Below, in pieces: positions 1 through 7,657 of a DNA stretch of 46,865 bases (within the stretch, counting starts at the first letter, position 1; the number at the start of each line of letters is the position of its first letter). Origin of the DNA: an uncultured Lachnospiraceae bacterium (GTDB lineage Bacteria; Bacillota; Clostridia; Lachnospirales; Lachnospiraceae). The notes below the pieces were generated by a model. It was given only the letters and a program-made list of their open reading frames with translations, was not told the origin of the DNA and did no database searches. The DNA lies in the NCBI GenBank assembly GCA_946546945.1, contig CAMNOU010000018.1, positions 1-46,865 of the forward strand, read 5' to 3'. A program made the translations under genes and the position numbers.

Positions 1-188
1 GCCTTAATTGGCGCTGATGGGAAGCACGTGTTTTCAAACATGTGAGACTTCACTGGGTAACAAGAAAATGGGCTTGCTTTTGACGCCCTGGCGGATCGCA
101 TATCTAACCAATGTCCTGTCCCTTGACGGTGAAAACCTCTTTTATGTACAATAGAGAGAGACTTGAATCAGACAGGAGGACGGCTGAT

Positions 189-1061
189 ATGAGAAAATAT
201 ACCGTTGGCGTATGCCAGATGGATTCGCAGAATGACAAACAGGAGAACTTAAGAATCGCAGGCGAAATGATCTCAGAGAACGCTGCGAAAGGAGCCAGCA
301 TCATTGCCTTTCCGGAGACTATGAACTTTATCGGAAAAGGCTTTCGCCATCAGGCCGAGCCCATTCCCGGCGAGACCTCCGATTTCATGTGTCAGATGGC
401 AAAAGAACACCATGTCTGGCTCGTCACAGGCAGTTTTCCTGAGGCGCACGAGAGCGGGAATCCGAAAAACACCCTGCTTCTTATCGATCCATCCGGAAAT
501 ATCCGATGCAAGTACAGTAAACTCCATATGTTCGATGTGGAACTTGCTAATGGGGGCTCTTTCAGGGAATCTGCCTACAGCACGCCGGGAGATGAAATCG
601 TGACCATGCAGACCGAGCTGGGGCACCTGGGCATGGCCATCTGTTATGATCTGCGCTTCCCGGAACAGTTCCGTCTCATGGCGCTGGCGGGCGCTCAGGT
701 CATTTTCCTTCCTTCCTGCTTCAGCCTGACCACAGGGAAAGACCACTGGGAGCCCCTGCTTCGGGCGCGGGCTATTGAAAATGGTGTTTACATTGTGGCG
801 CCGAATCAGATCGGGAAAAAATCTAACATGACAGCCAATGGAAAGTCCATGGTCATCGATCCATGGGGAGATGTCATCGCCAGAGCGAGCGACCGCCCGG
901 GCAGTTTTCTGGCTGAAATTGACCTTGATTATGTCGACGCTGTCCGAAGGCAGATCCCTTCTCTGGAGAATCGAAGGAGAGACCTGTATCATCTCAGTGT
1001 GAGAGACCCCCACTTCTTAAGTGGCGCACATGTGATCAACAGAGGAGAGAATCAATTATGA
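189..1061 (+). CDS. Nitrilase-superfamily (CN-hydrolase) amidase
   Basis: A 290-residue carbon-nitrogen hydrolase that should hydrolyse a C-N amide (or nitrile) bond in the cytoplasm. The family's Glu-Lys-Cys triad is visible as Glu43 (FPET), Lys111 (YSKLH) and Cys152 (AICYDLRFPE). The overall pattern resembles the Nit1/Nit2 omega-amidase or deaminated-glutathione-amidase branch more than true nitrilases; the substrate is unknown. The ATG at 189 is chosen because AGGAGG (174-179) precedes it by nine bases; an in-frame ATG at 111 lacks such a site. The stop overlaps the LysR start (ATGA), so the two are translationally coupled. Oddity: the family core normally ends near the RRDLY motif, and the last ~20 residues are encoded from a 24-nt dispersed repeat onward (991-1014). 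Confidence 0.88.
   Translation: MRKYTVGVCQMDSQNDKQENLRIAGEMISENAAKGASIIAFPETMNFIGKGFRHQAEPIPGETSDFMCQMAKEHHVWLVTGSFPEAHESGNPKNTLLLIDPSGNIRCKYSKLHMFDVELANGGSFRESAYSTPGDEIVTMQTELGHLGMAICYDLRFPEQFRLMALAGAQVIFLPSCFSLTTGKDHWEPLLRARAIENGVYIVAPNQIGKKSNMTANGKSMVIDPWGDVIARASDRPGSFLAEIDLDYVDAVRRQIPSLENRRRDLYHLSVRDPHFLSGAHVINRGENQL
991..1014 (+). repeat. 24-nt dispersed repeat, copy 1 (inside nitrilase 3' end)
   Basis: These 24 bases are identical to the reverse complement of 30638-30661. This copy lies in the 3' end of the nitrilase gene and encodes the start of its atypical C-terminal tail. It is followed by a small hairpin (CCACTT/AAGTGG, 1011-1025). Confidence 0.7.
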
Positions 1062-1960
1062 CGATTATTCAGATGGAATGTTTTGTGGAGGCAGCAAAGT
1101 GGCTGAATTTTACAAAAGCTGCGGATAATCTGTATATCAGCCAGCAGACCATGAGCCGGCAGATCAAAGCCATGGAAAAAGAATTGGGATTTCCGGTCTT
1201 TGAACGCAAAAACACCGGTGTGCGTCTGACGCCGGCCGGCAGCATCCTGTATCATTCCTGGGAACATCTGCTGTCGGAATACCGGAGCGCAGTGGATCAG
1301 GCAACGGATACCTTCCACGGAGAGCAGAAGAATCTGAGGGTCGGAGTTTCCGATATGGGAAATATTGTTTCACAGGTGACGCGTACCCTTCTCTTGTTCA
1401 ATGAGAAGTTTCCGGATCTGAATGTGGAATATGAGATCGATTCTTATCCTTACATGCGTCGGGCGCTGGAACAGGACCGGCTTCATCTGATCATTACCTT
1501 CGGCGCGGAGCTTTTGCATGAGCCGGACTTATCAGTCCTGCATGTCAATAATACGACATTTCGGGTCGGCATAGTTCTCAGCAAAAAGCATCCGCTTTGC
1601 CGCAGGAAAAACATTACCATCGATCAGATTCAGAATGAGCCGATTGCAGTCCTGGGACAGGGACTCTCCATTGATCATAAAACCAGAGTCCAGAACTGGT
1701 TTTTGCGGCATAATATTATCCATCCGCTTGAACTTCGGGAATATAATTCCTTTTACAATCTGCAGATTGCGCTGGCTACCGGGAAATGTATCGGAGTCAT
1801 GTATGAGCGGGTGCTGGATGGCATGGAGGACAAACTGGCCTTTTATCCGCTGGATGATCCGGACCTGGACGGTGCGGATGTCGTCATTGCCTGGAAAAAC
1901 GAAAAATATGCGGTAAAGGCAAGGAATATAGCGCAGATGATGGAACTGAAAGAGTGGTAA
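1058..1960 (+). CDS. LysR-family transcriptional regulator
   Basis: A 300-residue LysR-type regulator. The N-terminal winged helix-turn-helix is clear (about residues 1-60, with FTKAADNLYISQQTMSRQI and the RLTPAG wing). The rest is a periplasmic-binding-protein-like effector domain (about 90-295). Length is normal for the family. It overlaps the amidase by four bases, so the pair is probably one transcript and the regulator may respond to an amide or acid linked to that enzyme. A rho-independent terminator follows directly. The target cannot be read from sequence; the FabK-like operon starting 150 bp downstream is the obvious candidate. Another LysR gene at 41265 has the same domain layout. 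Confidence 0.9.
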   Translation: MTIIQMECFVEAAKWLNFTKAADNLYISQQTMSRQIKAMEKELGFPVFERKNTGVRLTPAGSILYHSWEHLLSEYRSAVDQATDTFHGEQKNLRVGVSDMGNIVSQVTRTLLLFNEKFPDLNVEYEIDSYPYMRRALEQDRLHLIITFGAELLHEPDLSVLHVNNTTFRVGIVLSKKHPLCRRKNITIDQIQNEPIAVLGQGLSIDHKTRVQNWFLRHNIIHPLELREYNSFYNLQIALATGKCIGVMYERVLDGMEDKLAFYPLDDPDLDGADVVIAWKNEKYAVKARNIAQMMELKEW

Positions 1961-1981
1961 GAGAGGACATCAGAAAACAGT

Positions 1982-2024
1982 AAAAAAGATCGCAACACCC
2001 AAATGGCTGTCGCGATCTTTTTTT
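1982..2024 (+). terminator. Rho-independent terminator after LysR
   Basis: GATCGC (1988-1993) pairs with GCGATC (2012-2017). The stem is flanked by an A-run on the left and seven T on the right, so it could stop transcription from either side. It separates the amidase/LysR transcript from the next operon. Confidence 0.8.
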
Positions 2025-2109
2025 GTTGGGGGAACGGATTTCATGACCGGATGATATGATAGGAGAAGAAAAACAAACCTGAAACAAACAAAGATCTGGA
2101 GGTATGAAT

Positions 2110-3081
2110 ATGAACCGTGTATGTGAAGTATTGGGAATCGAAAAACCGATTATTCAGGGACCGATGGCATGGATTTCAACAGCACCGCTGGTTGCTGCCG
2201 CATCAAACGCGGGAGGCCTTGGTGTTCTGGGTGTGGCATTTGCGCCGGAGCCCTTTATCCGGGAACAGGTGGAAGCCACCAAAAAGCTGACCGATAAGCC
2301 GTTTGGCATGAATGTGGATATGTATATCGGAGATCTGGAGATGACGACGAGGATCATCGAGGACCTCAGACCGCCGGTTATTTATGCGGATACCTATATC
2401 AATCTTTGCGAGAAAAAAGATCTGGCCATGAAATACTTCAGGATCTGGCATGAGCTTGGATGTAAGGTGGTTGTGAAAGCTTCCACAGTGGCGGATGCCG
2501 TGACGGCGGAAGAAGCCGGGGCAGATGCTATCATGCTCAAAGGCTGGGAAGGCGGCGGACATGTCTCCTATGAAGCAACGACGGTTCTGGTTCCCCAGGC
2601 CGCAGATGCGGTGTCGGTTCCGGTCATTGCCAGCGGCGGAATTGCCGATGGAAGAGGAGCTGCGGCAGCCATCGCGCTGGGAGCAGAAGGCATTGAGATG
2701 GGAACCATCTTTATGGCGGCTTCGGATGCGCCGGTTCATCCGAATGTAAAACAGGCTGTACTGGATTGCGGCGATATGGATACCGTGGTTACCGGAATCT
2801 GCACCGGAGAACCCTGCAGACAGATCAAAAACAAACTGTCAGAGGAACTTTTGAAGATCGAGGCGGAGAATGTCAGAGCCGTTTCCGGACCGAAGGTGCA
2901 GGAAATCTCCATGAGTTCCCTGAGAAAAGCAATGGCAGAGGGCGACATGGAAAACGGAGCGGTCATGGCCGGACAGATTGCGGCTTTGATCAAAGAGCAG
3001 AAGACGGTCGCACAGATTATTGATGATGTGATCGCACAGGCAAAAGAAGTACTGGCAAAGATCAGCACGTTTGAGTTTTAA
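2110..3081 (+). CDS. FMN-dependent FabK / nitronate-monooxygenase-family oxidoreductase
   Basis: A 323-residue TIM-barrel flavoprotein of the NMO/FabK family. Visible motifs are the N-terminal IIQGPMAW, the GGLGVLG turn, the EGGGH segment carrying the family's conserved His, and the phosphate-binding VIASGGIADGRG with GAEGIEMGT. The family includes enoyl-ACP reductase FabK (about 318 aa) and nitronate monooxygenase; sequence alone does not separate them. Because an acyl-carrier protein and acyl-ACP thioesterase are also in this window, an enoyl-thioester or ene-ketone reductase role is attractive (inference). Start chosen at 2110, seven bases after GGAGG (2098-2102); the in-frame ATG at 2104 is too close to that site. 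It is the first gene of a four-gene operon, 12 bp before the PhlG-like gene. Confidence 0.85.
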   Translation: MNRVCEVLGIEKPIIQGPMAWISTAPLVAAASNAGGLGVLGVAFAPEPFIREQVEATKKLTDKPFGMNVDMYIGDLEMTTRIIEDLRPPVIYADTYINLCEKKDLAMKYFRIWHELGCKVVVKASTVADAVTAEEAGADAIMLKGWEGGGHVSYEATTVLVPQAADAVSVPVIASGGIADGRGAAAAIALGAEGIEMGTIFMAASDAPVHPNVKQAVLDCGDMDTVVTGICTGEPCRQIKNKLSEELLKIEAENVRAVSGPKVQEISMSSLRKAMAEGDMENGAVMAGQIAALIKEQKTVAQIIDDVIAQAKEVLAKISTFEF

Positions 3082-3093
3082 GAGGAGGCCATG

Positions 3094-3912
3094 ATGGAAA
3101 AAAAGAATCGCGTTCCGGTGACGGAAGAAGAGAAGAAACTGAGCTATTATAAGTATTTTGAGCAGGAAATGGCACAGGCTTCTCCGGAAAAATACGGTCT
3201 GATGCTGCGGGGTCCGATCACACCCGACAAAGCACTGCCGTTTTCGGAGAGAAACCGCCTGTTTGATCCGGGATATTTCGAAGAGGAGACCGGATGGTGC
3301 GTGATGCCGGACGGCACCGGCTACATTGCGAATCTGACAAAGATGCCCGGTGTAACGACAGATATGTTCGACTGGTATTTTGCATGGCATGGGTTAAATA
3401 ACCTGCGCTATAAAATCTGGGATCCGGAGGATCATTATGAGGCTGTGACACAGAACCGGATCAAAGCGCTGGACCCGGATCTGACCTATAAAGAGAAGCT
3501 CTGGGATACGACGCATGAGATCCTGGAGGATACCGGTGCGGGACCGGACCGGATCGTGATTAATTTCAAATACCCCGGAGATGTGGGCTTTGATGCATCA
3601 AAGATCGGAACAGATGCATGTTCCACAATCGTATGCGGAAAAGGATATGGAAAAGGCCAGCTGCCTTTTGCTGTGCCGAACACGTTCATGACGCATTTTG
3701 TGCGTGAGATCGAGGGCGGTATTGAGCTTCGTTCCCGTTTCTGGATGGGCTGGAACTATGAAAACGGACGTGATGTGAAAAAGATCGAGGATGGCGACCG
3801 GTTCCCGGATTTTGCGGTTATGTCACTGGCACTTCATAATGTAAAGGAGTTTACCAATCTTGCCGCGATCCTGCCGGAGCTGTATGCGCAGGAAAAAGAT
3901 AACTGGGAATGA
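3094..3912 (+). CDS. PhlG/phloretin-hydrolase-family C-C hydrolase (copy 1)
   Basis: A 272-residue protein that I recognise as the DAPG-hydrolase (PhlG) family. Known members cut a C-C bond between a phloroglucinol ring and an acyl group: PhlG acts on 2,4-diacetylphloroglucinol, and phloretin hydrolase of Eubacterium ramulus on phloretin. PhlG binds zinc through His129, Glu160, His270 and Glu274. Counterparts here are His114 (DPEDHY), Glu145 (EILEDTG), His248 and Glu252 (ALHNVKEFTNL), with the same 31- and 4-residue spacings. The signature FDWYFAWHGL...LRYKIWDP is also present. AGGAGG (3083-3088) fits ATG 3094 better than ATG 3091. It sits between the FabK-like gene and the ferredoxin/FAD pair. 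It is a clear paralogue of 34542-35354. Exact substrate is unproven. Confidence 0.85.
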   Translation: MEKKNRVPVTEEEKKLSYYKYFEQEMAQASPEKYGLMLRGPITPDKALPFSERNRLFDPGYFEEETGWCVMPDGTGYIANLTKMPGVTTDMFDWYFAWHGLNNLRYKIWDPEDHYEAVTQNRIKALDPDLTYKEKLWDTTHEILEDTGAGPDRIVINFKYPGDVGFDASKIGTDACSTIVCGKGYGKGQLPFAVPNTFMTHFVREIEGGIELRSRFWMGWNYENGRDVKKIEDGDRFPDFAVMSLALHNVKEFTNLAAILPELYAQEKDNWE

Positions 3913-3931
3913 TAATGGGGGAAGTGAGAAG

Positions 3932-4204
3932 ATGATCTATACCAATCATAAAATCGAGTTCGATGAGAGCAAATGTGTCGGCTGCCAGATCTGTTACAAG
4001 GCCTGTTTTGTAGACGTCATTCGCTGGGATGCTGATAAAAAGAGACCTGTCTTCAAATATGTGGAAGACTGTGAACACTGCAACTACTGTGAAGTCAAAT
4101 GTCCGAAGGGCTGTATCAAAGTCATCCCTGATTTTTCGAGCCAGAGTTTCCGTCAGACCTTTGACATTTACTCAAAGAATAACAAAGAGCTGATCGTGCG
4201 CTGA
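3932..4204 (+). CDS. 2x[4Fe-4S] ferredoxin-type subunit (copy 1)
   Basis: A 90-residue protein with two cysteine clusters. CVGCQICYKAC starts near residue 15 and CEHCNYCEVKCPKGC near residue 47, enough for two [4Fe-4S] clusters. It lies 18 bp before the FAD subunit and presumably passes electrons to it, like the AprB/AprA pair of adenylylsulfate reductase or a fumarate-reductase iron-sulfur partner. The start is ATG 3932; the upstream site is weak (GGGGGAAG), suggesting coupling to the PhlG-like gene that ends 20 bp earlier. A paralogue with the same arrangement lies at 22507-22800. Confidence 0.88.
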   Translation: MIYTNHKIEFDESKCVGCQICYKACFVDVIRWDADKKRPVFKYVEDCEHCNYCEVKCPKGCIKVIPDFSSQSFRQTFDIYSKNNKELIVR

Positions 4205-4222
4205 AGAAGGGAGGAGAATTTG

Positions 4223-5911
4223 ATGCAGAAACAGGAATTTGAAACAAAGAGAATGTCCGCAGATATTCTCATCGTCGGCGGCGGGATCGCCGGCCTGACC
4301 GCGGCGGTCAGCGCCAAAGAGGAAAACCCGGATGTAGATATCCTGGTCATTGAAAAGCAGACGGCCGGTTACTCCGGAAAAGCAAATAAGGGCGGCGGAG
4401 TGCTGCAGTATTTTGATCTGGACAAAGTAACGCCGGAGATGTTTAATGCCTATCATGCCAATGCGGTCGGCGGCTATCTGGCGAATCAGAACCTGCTGAT
4501 GAAATATGTCAGAATGAACAATGAGATGCTGGATAAACTGGAGGAGTGGGGCGTAAATGTTCCCAAGAAGCGCATCCCGACCGGGCCGATGACCTACATG
4601 GTCGGTCTGGATCTGGATATCACAGTCAAGATGCGCCAGAAGGCATCAAAACTGGGTGTTCGTTTTATCGACAAGACAACGATCTCCGATTTCCTGACCT
4701 GTGACGGAAAGATTGCGGGAGCGGTGGGATACAGCATCATCGACGGAACCTTCTATGTGTTTGAAGGGAAAAAGGTGATCCTCTGCACGGGAAGTCAGAA
4801 TTACCGTGTGGCATCGATGTGGAGCAACGGCCGCGGGGACGGCTTTCATGCAGCGTTCCGCGCCGGAGCAAAGATGCGCAATCCGGAGTTCGGCAACTTC
4901 ATGCAGCTGTTCCGTGTGAACTCAAACCGCGAATGTGTATTCTGTGAAAATGTTATGTATGACAATTACGGGCAGAATATCACCAAGAACTTCCGGCGTT
5001 TTATGGAGGCGGACGTCAGCTCCAGCGCGATCGCAGAGTGGTATAACCAGATGGCGGCCGGCAAGGGACCGATTTACATACACCCGCATGAGAGTCCGAT
5101 GACAGACAATGAGACGATGATGTTCCATGCATGGGACCGTCCCTATGGACTGCGGTTCTGGGAAGTAGATTTTGAAAAAGACCAGACCGTAGATAAAGAA
5201 TACAATGGAGCCCTTGAGGTGGTTCCGGGGCTTGTGGGCGAGCAGTCTCCGGTCAGAGTGGAAGAAGACATGCAGACGACTATCGAAGGCATGTATGCGG
5301 CAGGAGATGTCTGCTATGACGGATCATGCGCACCCGGCGCAGTACCGGCACCTCCGGGACGCAACAGAGGATCCGGAATCCTGAATGCTGTATTTGCGGG
5401 CATTGTAAGCGGACAGGAAGCGGCGAAGACCGTAAAGGAGGCCGTGCAGCAGCCGATCGATGAAGCGAAAGTGGCTGAATTAAAAGAAGCTGCCTATGCT
5501 CCTCTTTTCCGGGAAGACGGGATTACAGCAAAAGAAGTCATTGATAAAGTGCAGGATATCATGTGTCCGGTAGAAAATTCTGTATACATGAGCCAGCACA
5601 GAATGGATGTCTGCCTTCGCAAACTGGAGAAGATCAAACCGATGCTTGCGAAACTGAAGGCCGATGATTTCCATTATCTTCTGGCCTGCCATGAGGCGGA
5701 GGCAATGGTATTCTCTGCAGAGATGCATTTTAAAGCTGCTTCCATGCGAAAAGAATCCCGCGGATGGTTCTTACGGGAAGATTATCCGCGCATGGACAAT
5801 GAAAACTGGCTGAAATGGATCGTTGTGGAAAATGAAAACGGCGAGATGAAGCTCTCCACCGAAGATGTTCCGATCAACGATTATCCGGTGAAACCGCCGC
5901 CAAGGTTCTAA
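4223..5911 (+). CDS. FAD-dependent oxidoreductase, AprA/fumarate-reductase flavoprotein type (copy 1)
   Basis: A 562-residue flavoprotein. A Rossmann GGGIAG motif lies near residues 18-23 followed by an acidic VIEK strand end, then the FAD_binding_2 body. The GMYAAGDVCYDGS segment is the second FAD contact. A C-terminal helical region carries ESRGWFLREDYPRMD, a layout shared with AprA and succinate dehydrogenase flavoproteins. It is expected to reduce or oxidise an organic substrate using electrons from the adjacent ferredoxin. No signal peptide, so it is cytoplasmic, unlike respiratory urocanate- or fumarate-type reductases that are exported. ATG 4223 is six bases after GGGAGGAG (4209-4216). 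It ends the operon and a strong terminator follows. Paralogue: 22804-24618. Substrate unknown. Confidence 0.85.
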   Translation: MQKQEFETKRMSADILIVGGGIAGLTAAVSAKEENPDVDILVIEKQTAGYSGKANKGGGVLQYFDLDKVTPEMFNAYHANAVGGYLANQNLLMKYVRMNNEMLDKLEEWGVNVPKKRIPTGPMTYMVGLDLDITVKMRQKASKLGVRFIDKTTISDFLTCDGKIAGAVGYSIIDGTFYVFEGKKVILCTGSQNYRVASMWSNGRGDGFHAAFRAGAKMRNPEFGNFMQLFRVNSNRECVFCENVMYDNYGQNITKNFRRFMEADVSSSAIAEWYNQMAAGKGPIYIHPHESPMTDNETMMFHAWDRPYGLRFWEVDFEKDQTVDKEYNGALEVVPGLVGEQSPVRVEEDMQTTIEGMYAAGDVCYDGSCAPGAVPAPPGRNRGSGILNAVFAGIVSGQEAAKTVKEAVQQPIDEAKVAELKEAAYAPLFREDGITAKEVIDKVQDIMCPVENSVYMSQHRMDVCLRKLEKIKPMLAKLKADDFHYLLACHEAEAMVFSAEMHFKAASMRKESRGWFLREDYPRMDNENWLKWIVVENENGEMKLSTEDVPINDYPVKPPPRF

Positions 5912-5952
5912 AACAGAATAAAACCGTATCTTAAGACCGGTGGAATTTCCGG

Positions 5953-5997
5953 GGGATGTCCTCATCGAAAGAGCAGATGAGGACATCCCTCTTTTTT
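5953..5997 (+). terminator. Strong rho-independent terminator
   Basis: A 14-bp perfect stem (GGGATGTCCTCATC, 5953-5966, with its complement 5976-5989) is followed by TCTTTTTT. It ends the FabK/PhlG/Fd/FAD operon. Confidence 0.92.
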
Positions 5998-6152
5998 GCT
6001 GTCAAAATCACATTTTTCTTCCTGTTTCTCACAAATAACAGCGTATTTTTCCAATTTGTTCTGTGCCATAATATCCTTAACCGGGGAAAGCGCTCTCTGC
6101 GTATTCCTTTAGAACAGAAAACAGGCTATCAATGATTCAGGAGGAGAAAAGG

Positions 6153-7202
6153 ATGAAGACATTATATGCACAGGCACAGCCGGGAAAAGTCGTTTTACAG
6201 GAAAAGGAGCTTCCGGCACCGGGACCGGGTCAGGTCCTTTTGAAGGCAAAATATTCCGCTATGAGCCCGGGAACCGAAAACGGTCTTTTGGGAGAGCACA
6301 TCGTTCCGCTTCCGACCAGTATCGGTTACGCGATGGTTGCTGAGGTCATTGAGGTCGGTCCCGGGGTATACGAACTCAAGGTCGGCGATCATATCGTTAC
6401 GACCGGTGAGCATGCGCAGTATCTGATCATGGATGAGATGAACTGCACAATCTGTCCGGAGGACATCGACCTGAAGCAGGCGGCTTTCTGGAACCTCGGT
6501 CATACCGGAATGTACGCGCTTCGCCGCTCTAACCTGCAGATGGGTGAGCCGTGCGCAGTACTCGGACAGGGATTTGTCGGAGCAATCACCGCGCAGGTTG
6601 CAAAAATTGCCGGTGCGCTTCCGGTTATTGTGACAGATCTGGATGACAACCGTCTGGAAGCAGCAAAGAAGATGGGCATCGATATTGCAATTAACTCTAA
6701 GACAGATCCGGATGGTCTCGAGCGTGAAGTAGAAAAACTGGGCTGCGGCGGGCTTCCCGTGATCTTTGAGGCGACCGGCGCGAGAGGACCTCTGATGCAG
6801 GCCGCAGAGCTGATCGGTGAAAGAGGCCGCCTGGTCATGATCTCTCAGGTGCACGGTCAGGCAATGCCGCCGATCGATGACCCGATCATGCAGAAAGGAG
6901 CTTCCCTGATCGGGACCTACGTCAATTCAAAACCGTTCAAACTCAGAAGAGCAGATCTCTTCATTGATGGCACATGGCCTCCCGTTATGCACAGAGATCT
7001 CGCCCGTTATCACCATTCCGACTGCTGGACATCAGATGAGGATATCCGCGTATTCTTAAACCTGATCGTATATGGCAAGCTGGATATCACGCCTCTGATC
7101 AGCCATGAGTTCGGATATGAAGAGATTACGGAGGCATATGAGAAATATGTCTTCCCGAACGTATCCCCGGACATGACAGGCGGCGTGATCCGCTGGTTTT
7201 GA
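6153..7202 (+). CDS. MDR-superfamily zinc-type dehydrogenase
   Basis: A 349-residue medium-chain dehydrogenase/reductase. It has a GroES-like N-terminal half (GPGQVLLKAKYSAMSPGTE, about residues 27-45) and a Rossmann half (LGQGFVGAITAQVAK, about residues 137-151, then a VIVTDLDD strand end that suggests NAD over NADP). The four-cysteine structural zinc lobe of classic alcohol dehydrogenases is absent. The SPGTE motif groups it with the BchC-like MDR branch rather than true ADH. Start at 6153 follows AGGAGGAG (6139-6146); the in-frame ATG at 6132 precedes that site. First gene of an operon with a VOC protein and a beta-helix protein. It likely oxidises a hydroxyl or reduces a ketone of the island's substrate (inference). 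Confidence 0.82.
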   Translation: MKTLYAQAQPGKVVLQEKELPAPGPGQVLLKAKYSAMSPGTENGLLGEHIVPLPTSIGYAMVAEVIEVGPGVYELKVGDHIVTTGEHAQYLIMDEMNCTICPEDIDLKQAAFWNLGHTGMYALRRSNLQMGEPCAVLGQGFVGAITAQVAKIAGALPVIVTDLDDNRLEAAKKMGIDIAINSKTDPDGLEREVEKLGCGGLPVIFEATGARGPLMQAAELIGERGRLVMISQVHGQAMPPIDDPIMQKGASLIGTYVNSKPFKLRRADLFIDGTWPPVMHRDLARYHHSDCWTSDEDIRVFLNLIVYGKLDITPLISHEFGYEEITEAYEKYVFPNVSPDMTGGVIRWF

Positions 7203-7226
7203 AAGGATTATTAAAGGAGCAGAGAG

Positions 7227-7637
7227 ATGACAGAAAATGTAAAAAGAGTTCTTCACACGGGAATCAGTGTTTACAATATGGAGGAATCGGTCGAATGGTA
7301 CCGGAAAAACCTTGGCTTTGAGGTGGTTAAAGAAGATGGATACGTACCTCCGCTGAAGGCAAAAATTGTATTTATCGAGAAGGACGGTTATCAGATTGAA
7401 CTGTTTGAGTATGCGCATCCGAAAAAAATACCGGAGGAGCGTCTGATGCCAAACACAGATCTGCAGACCGTCGGAACCAAGCATGTGGCATTCGCGACAG
7501 ACGATATGGATGCGCTGAAGGCAGGATTCGTGGAAAATGGTGTGGATATTGCGCATGAAGTCCGGATGGGCGGGGACGCTGTTATGTTCGTGCGCGACTG
7601 CAATGGTGTATTGATTGAATTTATCCAGCAGAAATAG
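7227..7637 (+). CDS. VOC-superfamily (glyoxalase/epimerase-like) protein
   Basis: A 136-residue vicinal-oxygen-chelate protein made of two beta-alpha-beta-beta-beta modules. The metal-binding positions of the fold are occupied by His10, Glu58, His86 and Glu131, so it should be a functional metalloenzyme. Relatives include glyoxalase I, methylmalonyl-CoA epimerase and ring-cleavage dioxygenases; in an anaerobe an isomerase, epimerase or hydrolase role is more likely than a dioxygenase. It lies 24 bp after the MDR dehydrogenase and 20 bp before the beta-helix gene, all with good ribosome sites, so the three are probably one operon. Specific reaction unknown. Confidence 0.85.
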   Translation: MTENVKRVLHTGISVYNMEESVEWYRKNLGFEVVKEDGYVPPLKAKIVFIEKDGYQIELFEYAHPKKIPEERLMPNTDLQTVGTKHVAFATDDMDALKAGFVENGVDIAHEVRMGGDAVMFVRDCNGVLIEFIQQK

Positions 7638-7657
7638 ACCGCAAAAAGGAGAAAAAC

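Noticed and set aside
1..188. Short frame ending at a TGA at position 45, possibly the 3' end of an upstream gene
   Set aside because: Only 14 codons are visible, too few to support a gene; no terminator or other feature was seen in 1-170.
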